Below, in pieces: positions 54,236 through 63,528 of a stretch of 64,000 nt of DNA. The notes beneath the pieces were generated by a model. The model was not told the origin of the DNA. It saw only the letters and a list, made by a program, of their open reading frames with translations, and made no database searches. Each line of letters starts with the position of its first letter. Within the stretch, counting starts at the first letter, position 1. Source of the stretch: Pseudomonadota bacterium (GTDB lineage Bacteria; Pseudomonadota; Gammaproteobacteria; Steroidobacterales; Steroidobacteraceae); the NCBI GenBank assembly GCA_023391815.1, contig JAEWAF010000040.1, positions 35,939 through 99,938 of the forward strand. The letters run 5' to 3'. The translations under genes were made by a program, and so were the position numbers.

Positions 54236-54528
54236 GTTTCACGGTCCGACTCCGGCGAGCCGCCGAGGAGGATCTGGCTGTTGCGACTTCTTGGTACGAG
54301 CAGCAGCGCGACGGCTTGGGAAATGAGTTCCTCGATCAGGCCATGGCGGTCTTCAATGCAATCGCTGAGCGACCGCAGCTGTATCCCGTAGTGCACAGAA
54401 ACACTCGCCGCGCTCTGATGGCGCGGTTCCCATTCGCAATTTACTTTCGAGTCGAGCCTGACGATATCGTCGTCCTGGCCGTCATGCACGCGAGCCGGCA
54501 TCCCCTTCGCTGGCAACGTCGTCCGTGA
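54232..54528 (+). CDS. RelE/ParE-family toxin
   Basis: This 98-residue protein has the RelE/ParE fold pattern: VRLRRAAEEDLAVATSWYEQ, GLGNEFLDQAMAV, a central basic segment RRALMARFPFAIYFRV and a terminal VLAVMHASRHPLRW. Members of this branch inhibit gyrase or cleave mRNA. The start is a GTG at 54232 coupled to the antitoxin stop codon (GTGA). The last 47 bp overlap the 3-prime end of the convergent histidine kinase gene, an unusual arrangement. Confidence 0.87.
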   Translation: MSFTVRLRRAAEEDLAVATSWYEQQRDGLGNEFLDQAMAVFNAIAERPQLYPVVHRNTRRALMARFPFAIYFRVEPDDIVVLAVMHASRHPLRWQRRP

Positions 54529-55984
54529 GTTGTTTGCGCACCGGAAGCACACACCGCACCAGCAACCCGGGGCGATTATCGAGCAGTTCGATCGTCGCCC
54601 GATGCAAACGCATGACCGCGGCGACGAGGCTGAGGCCGAGGCCGCTGCCGACCTGGTCGCGGTCGCGTTCAAGGCGGACGAAAGGTTGCAGGATGCGGGC
54701 GCGGTCGGCTTCGGGGATGCCGGGGCCGTTGTCGGCGACCGTCAGGGTGAGGGAGTCGCCGAGGACGTGGACGCTGGCTTCGACCTTGCCGCCTTCGGGC
54801 ACGTATTTGATCGCGTTTTCCAGCAGATTGACGACGGCCTGAGCGAGTAGCTGACGATTGCCATGGATCGAGGCGGTCGCGTCGCCGCGATAGTCGAGAC
54901 TGATGTTTCTATTGCCGGCTTCGGGTTGATACAACTCGACCAGTTCGCGAGCCAGCGCGGCAACATCGACGTCTTCGGTGGGAACGTCACGACCGCGGCC
55001 GTCGGTTTGAGCGATTTGCAGCAGCGTGCCGAGCGTTCGTTGCACGCGATCCAGCTCGGCGAGCGTGGCATCCATCGTCTCGCGAACATTGTCGGCGAGC
55101 CCCTCGTGTTGCAGGGATTCTTCGATACGCACGCGAGCGCGATACAGCGGCGCGCGCAAATCGTGGGCGGCGCTATCGAACGTGGTACGCAGCGTTTCGG
55201 TCTGTTGCTCGATCGTTTCTAGCATTCGATTCACAGCCGTGGCGAGCGCGTCGAACTCATCGTGCGCGGGCTCGACCGGCAAGCGTTGTGACAAATTGCC
55301 GGCCATGATGGATTCGCAGGTCGCCGCGACGGCGCGCACGCGGCGGCGAATGCGCCGGCTGTAGCTCAAACCGAACAGCGTGGCGAGCAACACGCTTGCG
55401 CCGACGCCCCAGAACATCGCCGTTCGCAAACGAGACGCGAGGCGGCTGCGATCCAGAATGTCGGTGCCGACGAGCAGCCAGCGGTTGCCGGGCAAGCGAA
55501 TGATCTGCGCGCGCACCGGATGCGCGACCGAGCCGCCGGCATCGCTGGCGTCGATCTCGAATTCCACCCAATCGTTGTAGCGACTGACCACTTGCGGCCA
55601 GCGAGCGAGGTTGCCGGCGATGGGAAAGCCGTTGCTCTCGACCAGAAGATACACCGCGCCGGATCGCCCCCAACCGTCAGCGCGCCGATGCAGAGTCGCG
55701 ACGAGTTGCAGCAGGCCGCCGCGCGAATAGTCATCGACCAGATTGTTGACCTCGGAATTGATCACGGCATCGACTTCGTTGTCGAGCACGCGCGCGGTCA
55801 GGAAATAAACGGCGGTCAGCACCAGCGTGACGCCGACAGCGAAGATCACGATGAACAGCGTGGCCAGCCGCGACGTGGACAGTCGCATGCGCGGTCGCGG
55901 GCGCGTGGTCGGCCCGACGGCATCCGGACGGCCGGAGTCGGTCATGCGGTCGCTGCTCTGAAGGAGAGTTGAAGTGGCGGCCAT
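54482..55984 (-). CDS. sensor histidine kinase
   Basis: This 500-residue membrane kinase has two transmembrane helices (about 40-65 and 192-208), a periplasmic sensor of about 125 residues and HAMP. The phospho-acceptor His274 lies in DSAAHDLRAPL, and the ATPase domain has NLLENAIKYV, DNGPGIP and GSGLGLSLV. It pairs with the OmpR-type regulator 43 bp upstream. The start at 55984 is preferred because GGGAG lies about 10 bases upstream. Its 3-prime end overlaps the toxin gene on the other strand. Confidence 0.92.
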   Translation of the reverse strand: MAATSTLLQSSDRMTDSGRPDAVGPTTRPRPRMRLSTSRLATLFIVIFAVGVTLVLTAVYFLTARVLDNEVDAVINSEVNNLVDDYSRGGLLQLVATLHRRADGWGRSGAVYLLVESNGFPIAGNLARWPQVVSRYNDWVEFEIDASDAGGSVAHPVRAQIIRLPGNRWLLVGTDILDRSRLASRLRTAMFWGVGASVLLATLFGLSYSRRIRRRVRAVAATCESIMAGNLSQRLPVEPAHDEFDALATAVNRMLETIEQQTETLRTTFDSAAHDLRAPLYRARVRIEESLQHEGLADNVRETMDATLAELDRVQRTLGTLLQIAQTDGRGRDVPTEDVDVAALARELVELYQPEAGNRNISLDYRGDATASIHGNRQLLAQAVVNLLENAIKYVPEGGKVEASVHVLGDSLTLTVADNGPGIPEADRARILQPFVRLERDRDQVGSGLGLSLVAAVMRLHRATIELLDNRPGLLVRCVLPVRKQLTDDVASEGDAGSRA

Positions 55985-56027
55985 TGTACGACGTCTCCCG
56001 TCGCCGCCCGCCACAACACAGAAACCG

Positions 56028-56699
56028 TTATTCCTTCAACACGTAGCCGGCGCCGCGCACGGTGTGGATCAGCGGCCGGGAGAAGCCTTTGTCGACGGCG
56101 TTGCGCAGGCGGCTCATGTGCACGTCAGTGATATTGGTCTGCGGATCGAAGTGCAGGTTCCATACGCCTTCGAGCAGCATGGTGCGCGTGACCACCTGGC
56201 CGGGCCGGCGCATCAGGAACTCCAGCAGCTGGAATTCCTTGGTGGTGAGGTCGATGTTCTGCCCGGCGCGCGTCACTTTGCGCGCCAGCAGGTCCAGCTC
56301 CAGGTCGGCGACCTTGAGCCGGCTCGATTCCGCCAGCGCCGTGCCACGACGGCTCAACGCTTCGATGCGCGCGAGCAGTTCGGCGAAAGCGAATGGTTTG
56401 GTGAGGTAGTCGTCGCCGCCGGCTTTCAAGCCGTGCACGCGGTCGTCGACCGTGCCGAGCGCGGACAGGATCAGCACTGGAGTGCGATCGTTGCGTTCGC
56501 GCAGGGTGGTGATGATGGCCAGCCCGTCGACGTGCGGCAGCTGCCGGTCGGCGATGATGACGTCGTAATGACGTTGGGTGGCTTTTTCCAGGCCGTCACG
56601 TCCGTCCGGACTGTGATCGACGCTATATCCGATCTCCCGCAGGCTTTTGATCAGATATTCGGCAGCCTGCAGATCGTCTTCGATGAGCAGTAGTTTCAT
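56028..56699 (-). CDS. OmpR-family response regulator
   Basis: This 223-residue regulator has a receiver domain (IEDD at 6-9, phospho-acceptor Asp51 in IIADRQLPH, Lys in YLTKPF) and a winged helix (DPQTNITDVHMSRLRNAVDK). Its motifs place it in the QseB/TctD/PmrA-like part of the OmpR family. The ATG at 56699 gives MKLLLIEDD. It is upstream of the sensor kinase on the same strand. Signal and targets are unknown; the DegP-type protease gene lies just upstream on the same strand. Confidence 0.94.
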   Translation of the reverse strand: MKLLLIEDDLQAAEYLIKSLREIGYSVDHSPDGRDGLEKATQRHYDVIIADRQLPHVDGLAIITTLRERNDRTPVLILSALGTVDDRVHGLKAGGDDYLTKPFAFAELLARIEALSRRGTALAESSRLKVADLELDLLARKVTRAGQNIDLTTKEFQLLEFLMRRPGQVVTRTMLLEGVWNLHFDPQTNITDVHMSRLRNAVDKGFSRPLIHTVRGAGYVLKE

Positions 56700-56917
56700 G
56701 CGGTGCGTGAACGTTGAGCCGACCGGCGATGGCAAGGGAGATTGCCGAGGAACACGAGGGGAAGTGTCCGCCATCGCCGGTCGCTTTTAAACTCGGGATC
56801 GGGCGTCCATGCCACGACCCTCATGACGAGTCGGCAAAAGGCGTGACCTTTGCCGCTCGTCCGATACCTGCGGTGTCGGGGTACATCCTGTACCCGTCCA
56901 GAAGCGCAGGCTTGTCA

Positions 56918-58411
56918 TCAACCCGTCCGCACCGGGACGAAGATCTGGGCGTTGTCTCGTTCGATCAGCAACGCGACGACCTTGCCCTTGGATTTACGCG
57001 CGGCGGTCTTGAGCTCTTCCACCGACTTCACCGGCTTGCCGTTGACGCCGAGGATGATGTCGCCCCGCTGCACGCCGGCGGCGGCCGCCGGACCATCCGA
57101 GTTCTCGACCACCAGGTCGCCTTGAGTGTCGACCTGCGCCTTTTCCTGCTTCTGCAATGGGCGCACGACCAGGCCGAGCTTCGCGGTCTCGTCGGCATTG
57201 GTGTCGTCACGATTGGCGACCTTGGTGCCCTTCTCCACGATCTCGACCGGCTTCGCGCTCAGGTGCTTGATGCTGCCGTCACGCCACACCTCGAGATTGA
57301 CGGTGCTGCCGGGCTTCTTGCCCGCGATCAGACCCGGCACTTGCGAGGACTGATCGATGTCGGTGCCGTCGACCTTGAGGATCACGTCGCCGGCCTTCAG
57401 ACCGGCCTTCGCGCCCGGACCGTCTTCTTCGACCATGCCGATCAGCGCGCCCTTGGGGCGATCCAGACCGAACGATTCGGCCAGCTGCGCATTCACGTCC
57501 TGAATCGAAACGCCGATGCGGCTGCGGGTGACCTTACCGGTCGACACCAGCTGCTGCTGCACATTGCTCGCGACATCGATCGGAATGGCGAACGACAGAC
57601 CCATGTAACCGCCGTTGCGGCTATAGATCTGCGAGTTGATGCCGACCACTTCGCCTTGCATGTTGAACAGCGGGCCGCCGGAGTTGCCGGGGTTCACCGC
57701 GACGTCGGTTTGAATGAACGGCGCGTAATTGCTGCCGGGCATGGAGCGCGAGGTCGCGCTGACGATGCCGGCCGTGACGCTGTTCTCGAAGCCGAACGGC
57801 GAACCGATGGCGATCACCCACTCACCGGGACGGAGCTTGGAGGGATCGCCGATCTTCACGGTCGGCAGATTCTTGGCGTCGATCTTCAACACCGCGACGT
57901 CGGTCGCTTCGTCGTAGCCCACCACCTTGGCGGTGTACTCGCGACGATCGGTGGTCTTCACCGTGACTTCGCTGGCATCGGCGACCACGTGCGCGTTGGT
58001 CAGAATGTAACCATCCGAGCTGACGATGAAGCCCGAGCCTTCACCGCGCGCCGGCGGCTGATTGCCCCTAGGCATGGGTTGACCGAAGCGGCGGAAGAAT
58101 TCGGAGAACGGATCGTTGGGCGACATGCCGTTCGGCAGGTCGTTGTTGACCGGCTGGGATTTTTCGACCACGGCGACGTTCACCACGGCCGGGCCATAGC
58201 GATCGACCAGCGCAGCGAAATCGGGCAGGGCGGCAGTGCGCGGCGACGCCGTTGCGACGGCGGGCGCGGGATTTGCGGCTGCGTTTTGGGCCGGGTTGTT
58301 ATCGGCGAAGCTGCCGGAGCAGCCGGCCAGCGCGATACCCAGCAGCGTGGTTGCCGAGACCACGGTCGCGCGAGCTCGATTGAAGGGGGCTCGATTCTGT
58401 CTGACAAGCAT
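56918..58411 (-). CDS. DegP/MucD-type periplasmic serine protease
   Basis: This 497-residue Do-family endopeptidase has a trypsin-like domain with the triad His141 (TNAHVV), Asp171 (DVAVLKID) and Ser244 (GNSGGPL), followed by two PDZ domains. It degrades or refolds misfolded envelope proteins. The N-terminus carries a lipobox-like LAGC (Cys31), so it may be lipidated, unlike classic DegP. AGGAGGAGC precedes the ATG at 58411. It lies 83 bp downstream of the YceH gene. Confidence 0.95.
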   Translation of the reverse strand: MLVRQNRAPFNRARATVVSATTLLGIALAGCSGSFADNNPAQNAAANPAPAVATASPRTAALPDFAALVDRYGPAVVNVAVVEKSQPVNNDLPNGMSPNDPFSEFFRRFGQPMPRGNQPPARGEGSGFIVSSDGYILTNAHVVADASEVTVKTTDRREYTAKVVGYDEATDVAVLKIDAKNLPTVKIGDPSKLRPGEWVIAIGSPFGFENSVTAGIVSATSRSMPGSNYAPFIQTDVAVNPGNSGGPLFNMQGEVVGINSQIYSRNGGYMGLSFAIPIDVASNVQQQLVSTGKVTRSRIGVSIQDVNAQLAESFGLDRPKGALIGMVEEDGPGAKAGLKAGDVILKVDGTDIDQSSQVPGLIAGKKPGSTVNLEVWRDGSIKHLSAKPVEIVEKGTKVANRDDTNADETAKLGLVVRPLQKQEKAQVDTQGDLVVENSDGPAAAAGVQRGDIILGVNGKPVKSVEELKTAARKSKGKVVALLIERDNAQIFVPVRTG

Positions 58412-58494
58412 GGATGCTCCTCCTGACTCGGGTTTCCAATGCAATGCCAGTAAGACGCCCCGTCGCCGGCAAAGTTTGCAGGGAATTTGCTCTA

Positions 58495-59178
58495 TTACGA
58501 GGACTTAATGCTACTGCGTAGTTCTTCCAACGCTTGCCGTAGGGCGGCGACCTGCGTTTCGAGCGCATCCACGCGTGCCATCAACGAGCTCCGGGAGTCG
58601 GCTGTCGGCGCACCCGGCTGGAGTTCAGTTGCGCCCTCGGCCTCGGTCGGCGTCACTGGGATCTGGTCTTCGCCACTGAATAGATGGGCGTAGCGGGAGT
58701 CGCGACGGCCCGGCTCGCGCGGCAGCTGTTTGACAAAAGGCCCGTCCGGCCGGGTGGCAAGATCTTCGAGCGCCGCTTCGACTTCAGCACCGTCGCGCAG
58801 CTCGGCCATGCGCGGCACGCGAGACCGCAACTCGCCCGGCGTCTGCGGTCCTCGCAGCAGCAGCTCGCAAATGATCGCGGTCTGCACCGGGGTGAACTCG
58901 AACGAGCCGAAGCCGGTGTTACAGAAGCGGTGCTGATACTTCTGCACCCGGCTGCCGAACCCCGATTTCTCCAGTACCAGGTGCTTCTTCACCAAGCCAT
59001 CGACACTCTCCTGCACGGTGCGCTCGTCCAGGCTCAGCACCGGATCGCGATTGCTCTTCTGATTGCAGGCGTTGGTCAACGCATTCAACGACAGCGGATA
59101 TTGATCGGGCGTGGTCAGCGACTTCTCGATCAGGCTGCCGATCAGCCGGGCTTCCAGGGCGGACAAATACGTGTTCAT
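58495..59178 (-). CDS. YceH/DUF480-family protein
   Basis: This 227-residue protein has two winged-helix-like repeats typical of the YceH (DUF480) family, opening with LSALEARLIGSLIEKSLTTP and containing LLLRGPQTPGELRSR. A Gln/Ser-rich hinge and a C-terminal coiled coil (VDALETQVAALRQALEEL) follow. The function of the family is poorly known. It is divergent from the large flavoprotein gene and upstream of the DegP-type gene. Confidence 0.93.
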   Translation of the reverse strand: MNTYLSALEARLIGSLIEKSLTTPDQYPLSLNALTNACNQKSNRDPVLSLDERTVQESVDGLVKKHLVLEKSGFGSRVQKYQHRFCNTGFGSFEFTPVQTAIICELLLRGPQTPGELRSRVPRMAELRDGAEVEAALEDLATRPDGPFVKQLPREPGRRDSRYAHLFSGEDQIPVTPTEAEGATELQPGAPTADSRSSLMARVDALETQVAALRQALEELRSSIKSS

Positions 59179-59341
59179 GACTGTCTCGTGCCTGCCGTGC
59201 GCTTATGCAGTTTGGTTTGGGGAATATAAAGGATTGCCTGAATCAACGGCTTGCCCTTGATTCGTGCCTTCTTAGACCGGACTGTAACCGCGTACAATTA
59301 CCGCCCACACCTCTCGCCCCGGCTGCCTAGCCTCAACTACC

Positions 59342-62300
59342 TTGCGCAATCTGTCCCTACCGCTTGCCACCACGGAGCCGGATGTCGCTGTCGCGGGCCC
59401 GGCCGCCCGTCTGCGCGAAATCCCTTACAACTACACCTCGTTCTCGGATCGCGAGATCGTGATCCGCCTGTTGGGCGAGTCGTTGTGGACCATTCTGGAT
59501 GAGCTGCGCGGCGAGCGTCGCACTGGCCGATCGGCGCGCATGTTGTACGAAGTGCTCGGCGACATCTGGGTCGTGCAGCGTAATCCCTATCTGCAGGACG
59601 ACCTGGTCGACAATCCCAAGCGCCGTCGCCTGCTGATCGAAGCCCTGCATCACCGGCTCAACGAGATCGAGCGTCGTCGCGACATCTCCGACCCGGATCG
59701 CGATCGCAAGGTCGGCGAGCTGTTGCAGGCGGCGCGGCGCGCGGTGGAATCGTTCGCCAGCGACTTCGATCGTCTGGTACAGCTTCGCAAGCGGGCGCGG
59801 CGTCTGCTCGAACGTCACACGCGTGACGACAATATTCGCTTCGATGCGTTCGCGCGCGTTTCGCATGTGACGGACGCGACCGACTGGCGTATCGAGTATC
59901 CGTTCCTCGTGCTGTCGCCCGACACCGAGGCGGAGATTCCCGCGCTGGTGCGCGACTGTATCGAGCTCGGCCTCACGATCATTCCACGCGGCGGCGGCAC
60001 GGGTTACACCGGTGGCGCCATTCCGCTCACGCCGCTCTCGGCTGTCATCAACACCGAGAAGCTCGAACAACTCGATCCCATCGACCTCATCGATATTCCC
60101 GGCGCGAGCACGCCCGAGAAGGTGCCGACGATTTTCAGCGGCGCCGGCGTCGTCACTCGACGCGTATCCGACGCGGCCGAGCGTGCGGGCCTGGTGTTTG
60201 CTGTCGATCCGACGTCCGCGGACGCGTCCTGCATCGGAGGCAACGTCGCGATGAATGCGGGCGGCAAAAAAGCGGTGCTCTGGGGCACGGCCGTCGACAA
60301 TCTCATCTGGTGGCGGATGGTCGATCCCGATGGCAACTGGCTCGAAGTCACGCGCCTCGATCACAACCGCGGCAAGATTCACGACATCGAGCTCGCCAAG
60401 TTCGAATTGGTCTGGAAGGACGGCCGTGAGAGCCCGCAGCGTGCGCGCGTGTTGCGCACGGCGCGCGTCGACATCGAAGGCCGCAAGTTCCGAAAGGAAG
60501 GACTGGGCAAGGACGTCACCGACAAATTCCTGGGCGGCTTGCCGGGCGTGCAGAAGGAAGGTTGCGACGGCGTGATCACGTCGGCGCGTTGGATTCTGCA
60601 TCGCATGCCGAAGCACACGCGCACTGTGTGTCTGGAGTTCTTCGGTCACGCACGTCACGCGATCCCGTCCATCGTCGAGATCAAAACATTTCTCGACAAC
60701 GAAGCGCGCACGACGGGTGTGCAGCTGGCGGGTCTGGAACATCTCGACGAGCGTTATCTGCGCGCGGTCGGTTACGCGACCAAATCCAAGCGCGGCGCCT
60801 TGCCGAAGATGGTGCTGCTCGGTGACATCGTCGGTGACAACGAAGATGCGGTGGCGCGTGCGACTTCAGAAGTCGTTCGTATCTCCAACAGCCGCGCCGG
60901 CGAAGGCTTCGTGGCCGTCAATCCCGAAGCGCGCAAGAAATTCTGGCTGGACCGCTCGCGCACGGCCGCGATCGCCAAACACACCAACGCCTTCAAGATC
61001 AACGAAGACGTGGTGATTCCGCTGGAGCGGATGGGCGACTACACCGATGCCATCGAGCGCATCAACATCGAGCTGTCGTTCGCCAACAAGATCAAGATGC
61101 TCCGCGAGCTGCGGGACTTCTTCGAGACCGAGCTGCCGCTGGGCAAGGTCGACGATCCCGATCTGGCCAGCGTGTCGCGCGCCGAGTTGCTCGGCGATCG
61201 GCAGATCCAGGCTCAGCAGGTGATCGCGGATACGCTGGCGCGCTGGACCTATCTCGCCGAACATTTGGATACGCCACTGAGCGAAGCGTTGCCGCAGCTG
61301 GCGACGCTGGGCTTCGCGCCCCTGCGCGGCGATTTCGAGCGACGCGTCGAGCGCGAGCCGAACGTTCGTGTTTTCGATCTGGTGCAGGATCGATCCCTTC
61401 GCACGTCCTGGAAGACCGAAGTGCGCGCGCATCTGCGTCGTCTGTTCGTCGGTGGCGCGTGTCTGCCCATCCTCGAAGCGGTGGAGACGATTCACAAGCG
61501 CGTGCTGCGCGGTCGCGTCTGGGTCGCGCTCCATATGCATGCCGGCGACGGCAACGTGCATACCAACATCCCGGTTAACTCGGACGACTACGAGATGCTC
61601 CAGACGGCGAATCGCGCTGTCGAACGCATCATGCAGATCGCTCGCAGCTTGAACGGGGTGATCTCGGGTGAGCACGGCATCGGTATCACCAAGCTCGAGT
61701 TCCTGAGCGACGCGGAGACCGAGGAGTTCCGTCGTTACAAGGATCGCGTCGATCCGGACGGGCGCTTCAACAAAGGCAAGCTGATGCCGGGCGGCGATCT
61801 GCGCAACGCGTACACGCCCAGCTTCAACCTGATGGGACACGAGTCCCTGATCATGCAGCAGTCCGACATCAACTCGATCTCGGATGCGATCAAGGATTGC
61901 TTGCGATGTGGCAAGTGCAAGCCGGTGTGCGCGACCCACGTGCCCCGCGCGAACTTGCTGTACTCGCCGCGTAACAAGATCCTCGCGACCTCGCTGCTGA
62001 TCGAAGCGTTCCTCTACGAAGAGCAGACGCGTCGTGGCGTGTCGCTGCGTCACTGGGATGAGTTCTCGGACGTGGCCGATCACTGTACGGTCTGCCACAA
62101 GTGCGAGAAGCCGTGCCCGGTGAACATCGACTTCGGCGACGTGTCGATGGCGATGCGCGATCTGCTGCGCCGGATGGGCAAGAAGCGCTTCAATCCGGGA
62201 ACCGCGGCGTCGATGTTCTTTTTGAACGCGACCAATCCGCAGACCATCAAGGTCGCGCGCACGGCGATGCTCGAGTGGGGCTTCAAGGCCCAGCGCATGG

Positions 62301-63310
62301 CGAATCGTGCGTTGAAGGTTGTCGCCAACGCTCAGACGGCGCGTCCGCCTGCGACGACCGGCAAGCCGCCGGTGCGAGAGCAGGTCGTGCACTTCGTCAA
62401 CAAGAAGATGCCCGGCGGCCTGCCGAAGAAGACGGCGCGCGCGCTGTTGGATATCGAAGATCGGCACTACGTCCCCATCATCCGCGATCCTTCCCGCACG
62501 ACGACCGATTCGGAAGCGGTGTTCTACTTCCCCGGCTGCGGCTCGGAACGTTTGTTCTCGCAGGTGGGCCTGGCGACGCAGGCCATGCTCTGGAACGTCG
62601 GCGTGCAGACGGTGCTGCCGCCCGGCTATGTCTGCTGTGGCTACCCGCAGCGGGGCGCGGGGCAGTTCGACAAAGCGGAGAAGATGATCACGGACAACCG
62701 TGTGCTGTTTCATCGGGTCGCGAATACGCTGAACTACCTCGACATCAAGACGGTGGTGGTCAGCTGCGGCACGTGTTTCGATCAGCTGCAAGGTTACAAA
62801 TTCGACGAGATCTTCCCGGGTTGCCGGATCGTCGACATTCACGAGTTCCTGATGGAGCGCAACGTGAAGCTCGAAGGCGTGACGGGCGTGAGATACATGT
62901 ATCACGATCCTTGCCACACCCCGATCAAGAGCTACGACCCGCTGAAGGTCGTGAACACGCTGATCAACGATCAGGTGAACGGCAAGGTCGAGAAGAACGA
63001 CCGCTGCTGCGGCGAGTCGGGCACCTTCGCGGTCACGCGCCCCGACGTGGCGACGCAGGTTCGGTTCCGCAAGGAAATCGAGATGAAGAAGGGGGCGGAG
63101 AAGTTGCGGGCCGACGGGTTCAAAGGTGACGTGAAGATTTTGACGTCGTGCCCGTCGTGCATGCAGGGCTTGAAGCGTTACAACGACGATGCGGATATCG
63201 ATGCCGATTACATCGTGGTTGAAATCGCGAAGCACGTGCTTGGTGCGAACTGGTTGCCTGAGTATGTGCAGAAAGCGAACGCTGGCGGGATTGAGCGCGT
63301 TCTCGTTTGA
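59342..63310 (+). CDS. giant FAD/iron-sulfur oxidoreductase (DUF3683, GlcD-like, CCG)
   Basis: This 1,322-residue protein has an N-terminal DUF3683 region (about 20-165), an FAD-binding type 4 domain (PRGGGTGYTGGAIPLT near 220) and an FAD-oxidase C-terminal region. Two 4Fe-4S clusters follow, at about 855 (CLRCGKCKPVC) and 915 (CTVCHKCEKPC). Two CCG domains (FPGCGSERLF, GYVCCGYP; YHDPCHTP, CCGESG) complete it. This combines GlcD-, GlcF- and Dld-like parts in one chain, so it probably oxidises a 2-hydroxy acid such as D-lactate and passes electrons to quinone. The start is a TTG at 59342 with no clear ribosome site. TACAAT at 59293-59298 is a candidate -10. Confidence 0.9.
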   Translation: MRNLSLPLATTEPDVAVAGPAARLREIPYNYTSFSDREIVIRLLGESLWTILDELRGERRTGRSARMLYEVLGDIWVVQRNPYLQDDLVDNPKRRRLLIEALHHRLNEIERRRDISDPDRDRKVGELLQAARRAVESFASDFDRLVQLRKRARRLLERHTRDDNIRFDAFARVSHVTDATDWRIEYPFLVLSPDTEAEIPALVRDCIELGLTIIPRGGGTGYTGGAIPLTPLSAVINTEKLEQLDPIDLIDIPGASTPEKVPTIFSGAGVVTRRVSDAAERAGLVFAVDPTSADASCIGGNVAMNAGGKKAVLWGTAVDNLIWWRMVDPDGNWLEVTRLDHNRGKIHDIELAKFELVWKDGRESPQRARVLRTARVDIEGRKFRKEGLGKDVTDKFLGGLPGVQKEGCDGVITSARWILHRMPKHTRTVCLEFFGHARHAIPSIVEIKTFLDNEARTTGVQLAGLEHLDERYLRAVGYATKSKRGALPKMVLLGDIVGDNEDAVARATSEVVRISNSRAGEGFVAVNPEARKKFWLDRSRTAAIAKHTNAFKINEDVVIPLERMGDYTDAIERINIELSFANKIKMLRELRDFFETELPLGKVDDPDLASVSRAELLGDRQIQAQQVIADTLARWTYLAEHLDTPLSEALPQLATLGFAPLRGDFERRVEREPNVRVFDLVQDRSLRTSWKTEVRAHLRRLFVGGACLPILEAVETIHKRVLRGRVWVALHMHAGDGNVHTNIPVNSDDYEMLQTANRAVERIMQIARSLNGVISGEHGIGITKLEFLSDAETEEFRRYKDRVDPDGRFNKGKLMPGGDLRNAYTPSFNLMGHESLIMQQSDINSISDAIKDCLRCGKCKPVCATHVPRANLLYSPRNKILATSLLIEAFLYEEQTRRGVSLRHWDEFSDVADHCTVCHKCEKPCPVNIDFGDVSMAMRDLLRRMGKKRFNPGTAASMFFLNATNPQTIKVARTAMLEWGFKAQRMANRALKVVANAQTARPPATTGKPPVREQVVHFVNKKMPGGLPKKTARALLDIEDRHYVPIIRDPSRTTTDSEAVFYFPGCGSERLFSQVGLATQAMLWNVGVQTVLPPGYVCCGYPQRGAGQFDKAEKMITDNRVLFHRVANTLNYLDIKTVVVSCGTCFDQLQGYKFDEIFPGCRIVDIHEFLMERNVKLEGVTGVRYMYHDPCHTPIKSYDPLKVVNTLINDQVNGKVEKNDRCCGESGTFAVTRPDVATQVRFRKEIEMKKGAEKLRADGFKGDVKILTSCPSCMQGLKRYNDDADIDADYIVVEIAKHVLGANWLPEYVQKANAGGIERVLV

Positions 63311-63346
63311 TTAGACGTCGCGGCTGTTCGGGACGGGGCTGTCGCC

Positions 63347-63522
63347 TAAGAGAAGAGGCGTCGGCTCTCGCACGGCGCCGAGGTGGGTACCTCCTCCCGG
63401 CACCGCGCTCGCCCGTCGCGCATTGCGCTCCTAGGCGCACGTCCATGATGTGCGCTGATTTCGAGGACACGTCCCTGTACCTCGAATCAGCCGGGAGGAG
63501 GTACCCCACCACGGCGCCGTGC
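63347..63522. repeat. structured palindromic element, copy 2
   Basis: Left arm 63370-63402 and right arm 63490-63522 are near-perfect inverted repeats (one mismatch and one indel). Hairpin A (GCGCAC 63435-63440, GTGCGC 63450-63455, loop GTCCATGAT) is nearly the same as in copy 1. Hairpin B has stem GATTTCGAGG with CCTCGAATC (63457-63466 and 63480-63488) around the same loop ACACGTCCCTGTA. Arm sequences differ from copy 1, but pairing is kept. Confidence 0.85.
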
Positions 63523-63528
63523 CGACAC

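Noticed and set aside
56878..56896. GGGTAC/GTACCC hairpin between degP and the response regulator
   Set aside because: The stem is short, no T-run follows and there is no second copy, so a regulatory role cannot be supported.
60866..63235. A 789-codon minus-strand frame opposite the flavoprotein
   Set aside because: It is rich in Arg, His and Asp without motifs, and the plus strand encodes a multi-domain enzyme with all cofactor motifs.
63370..63522. Palindromic element as an integron attC site
   Set aside because: Covarying stems are reminiscent of attC, but no GTTRRRY/RYYYAAC core boxes, integrase gene or cassette array is visible.
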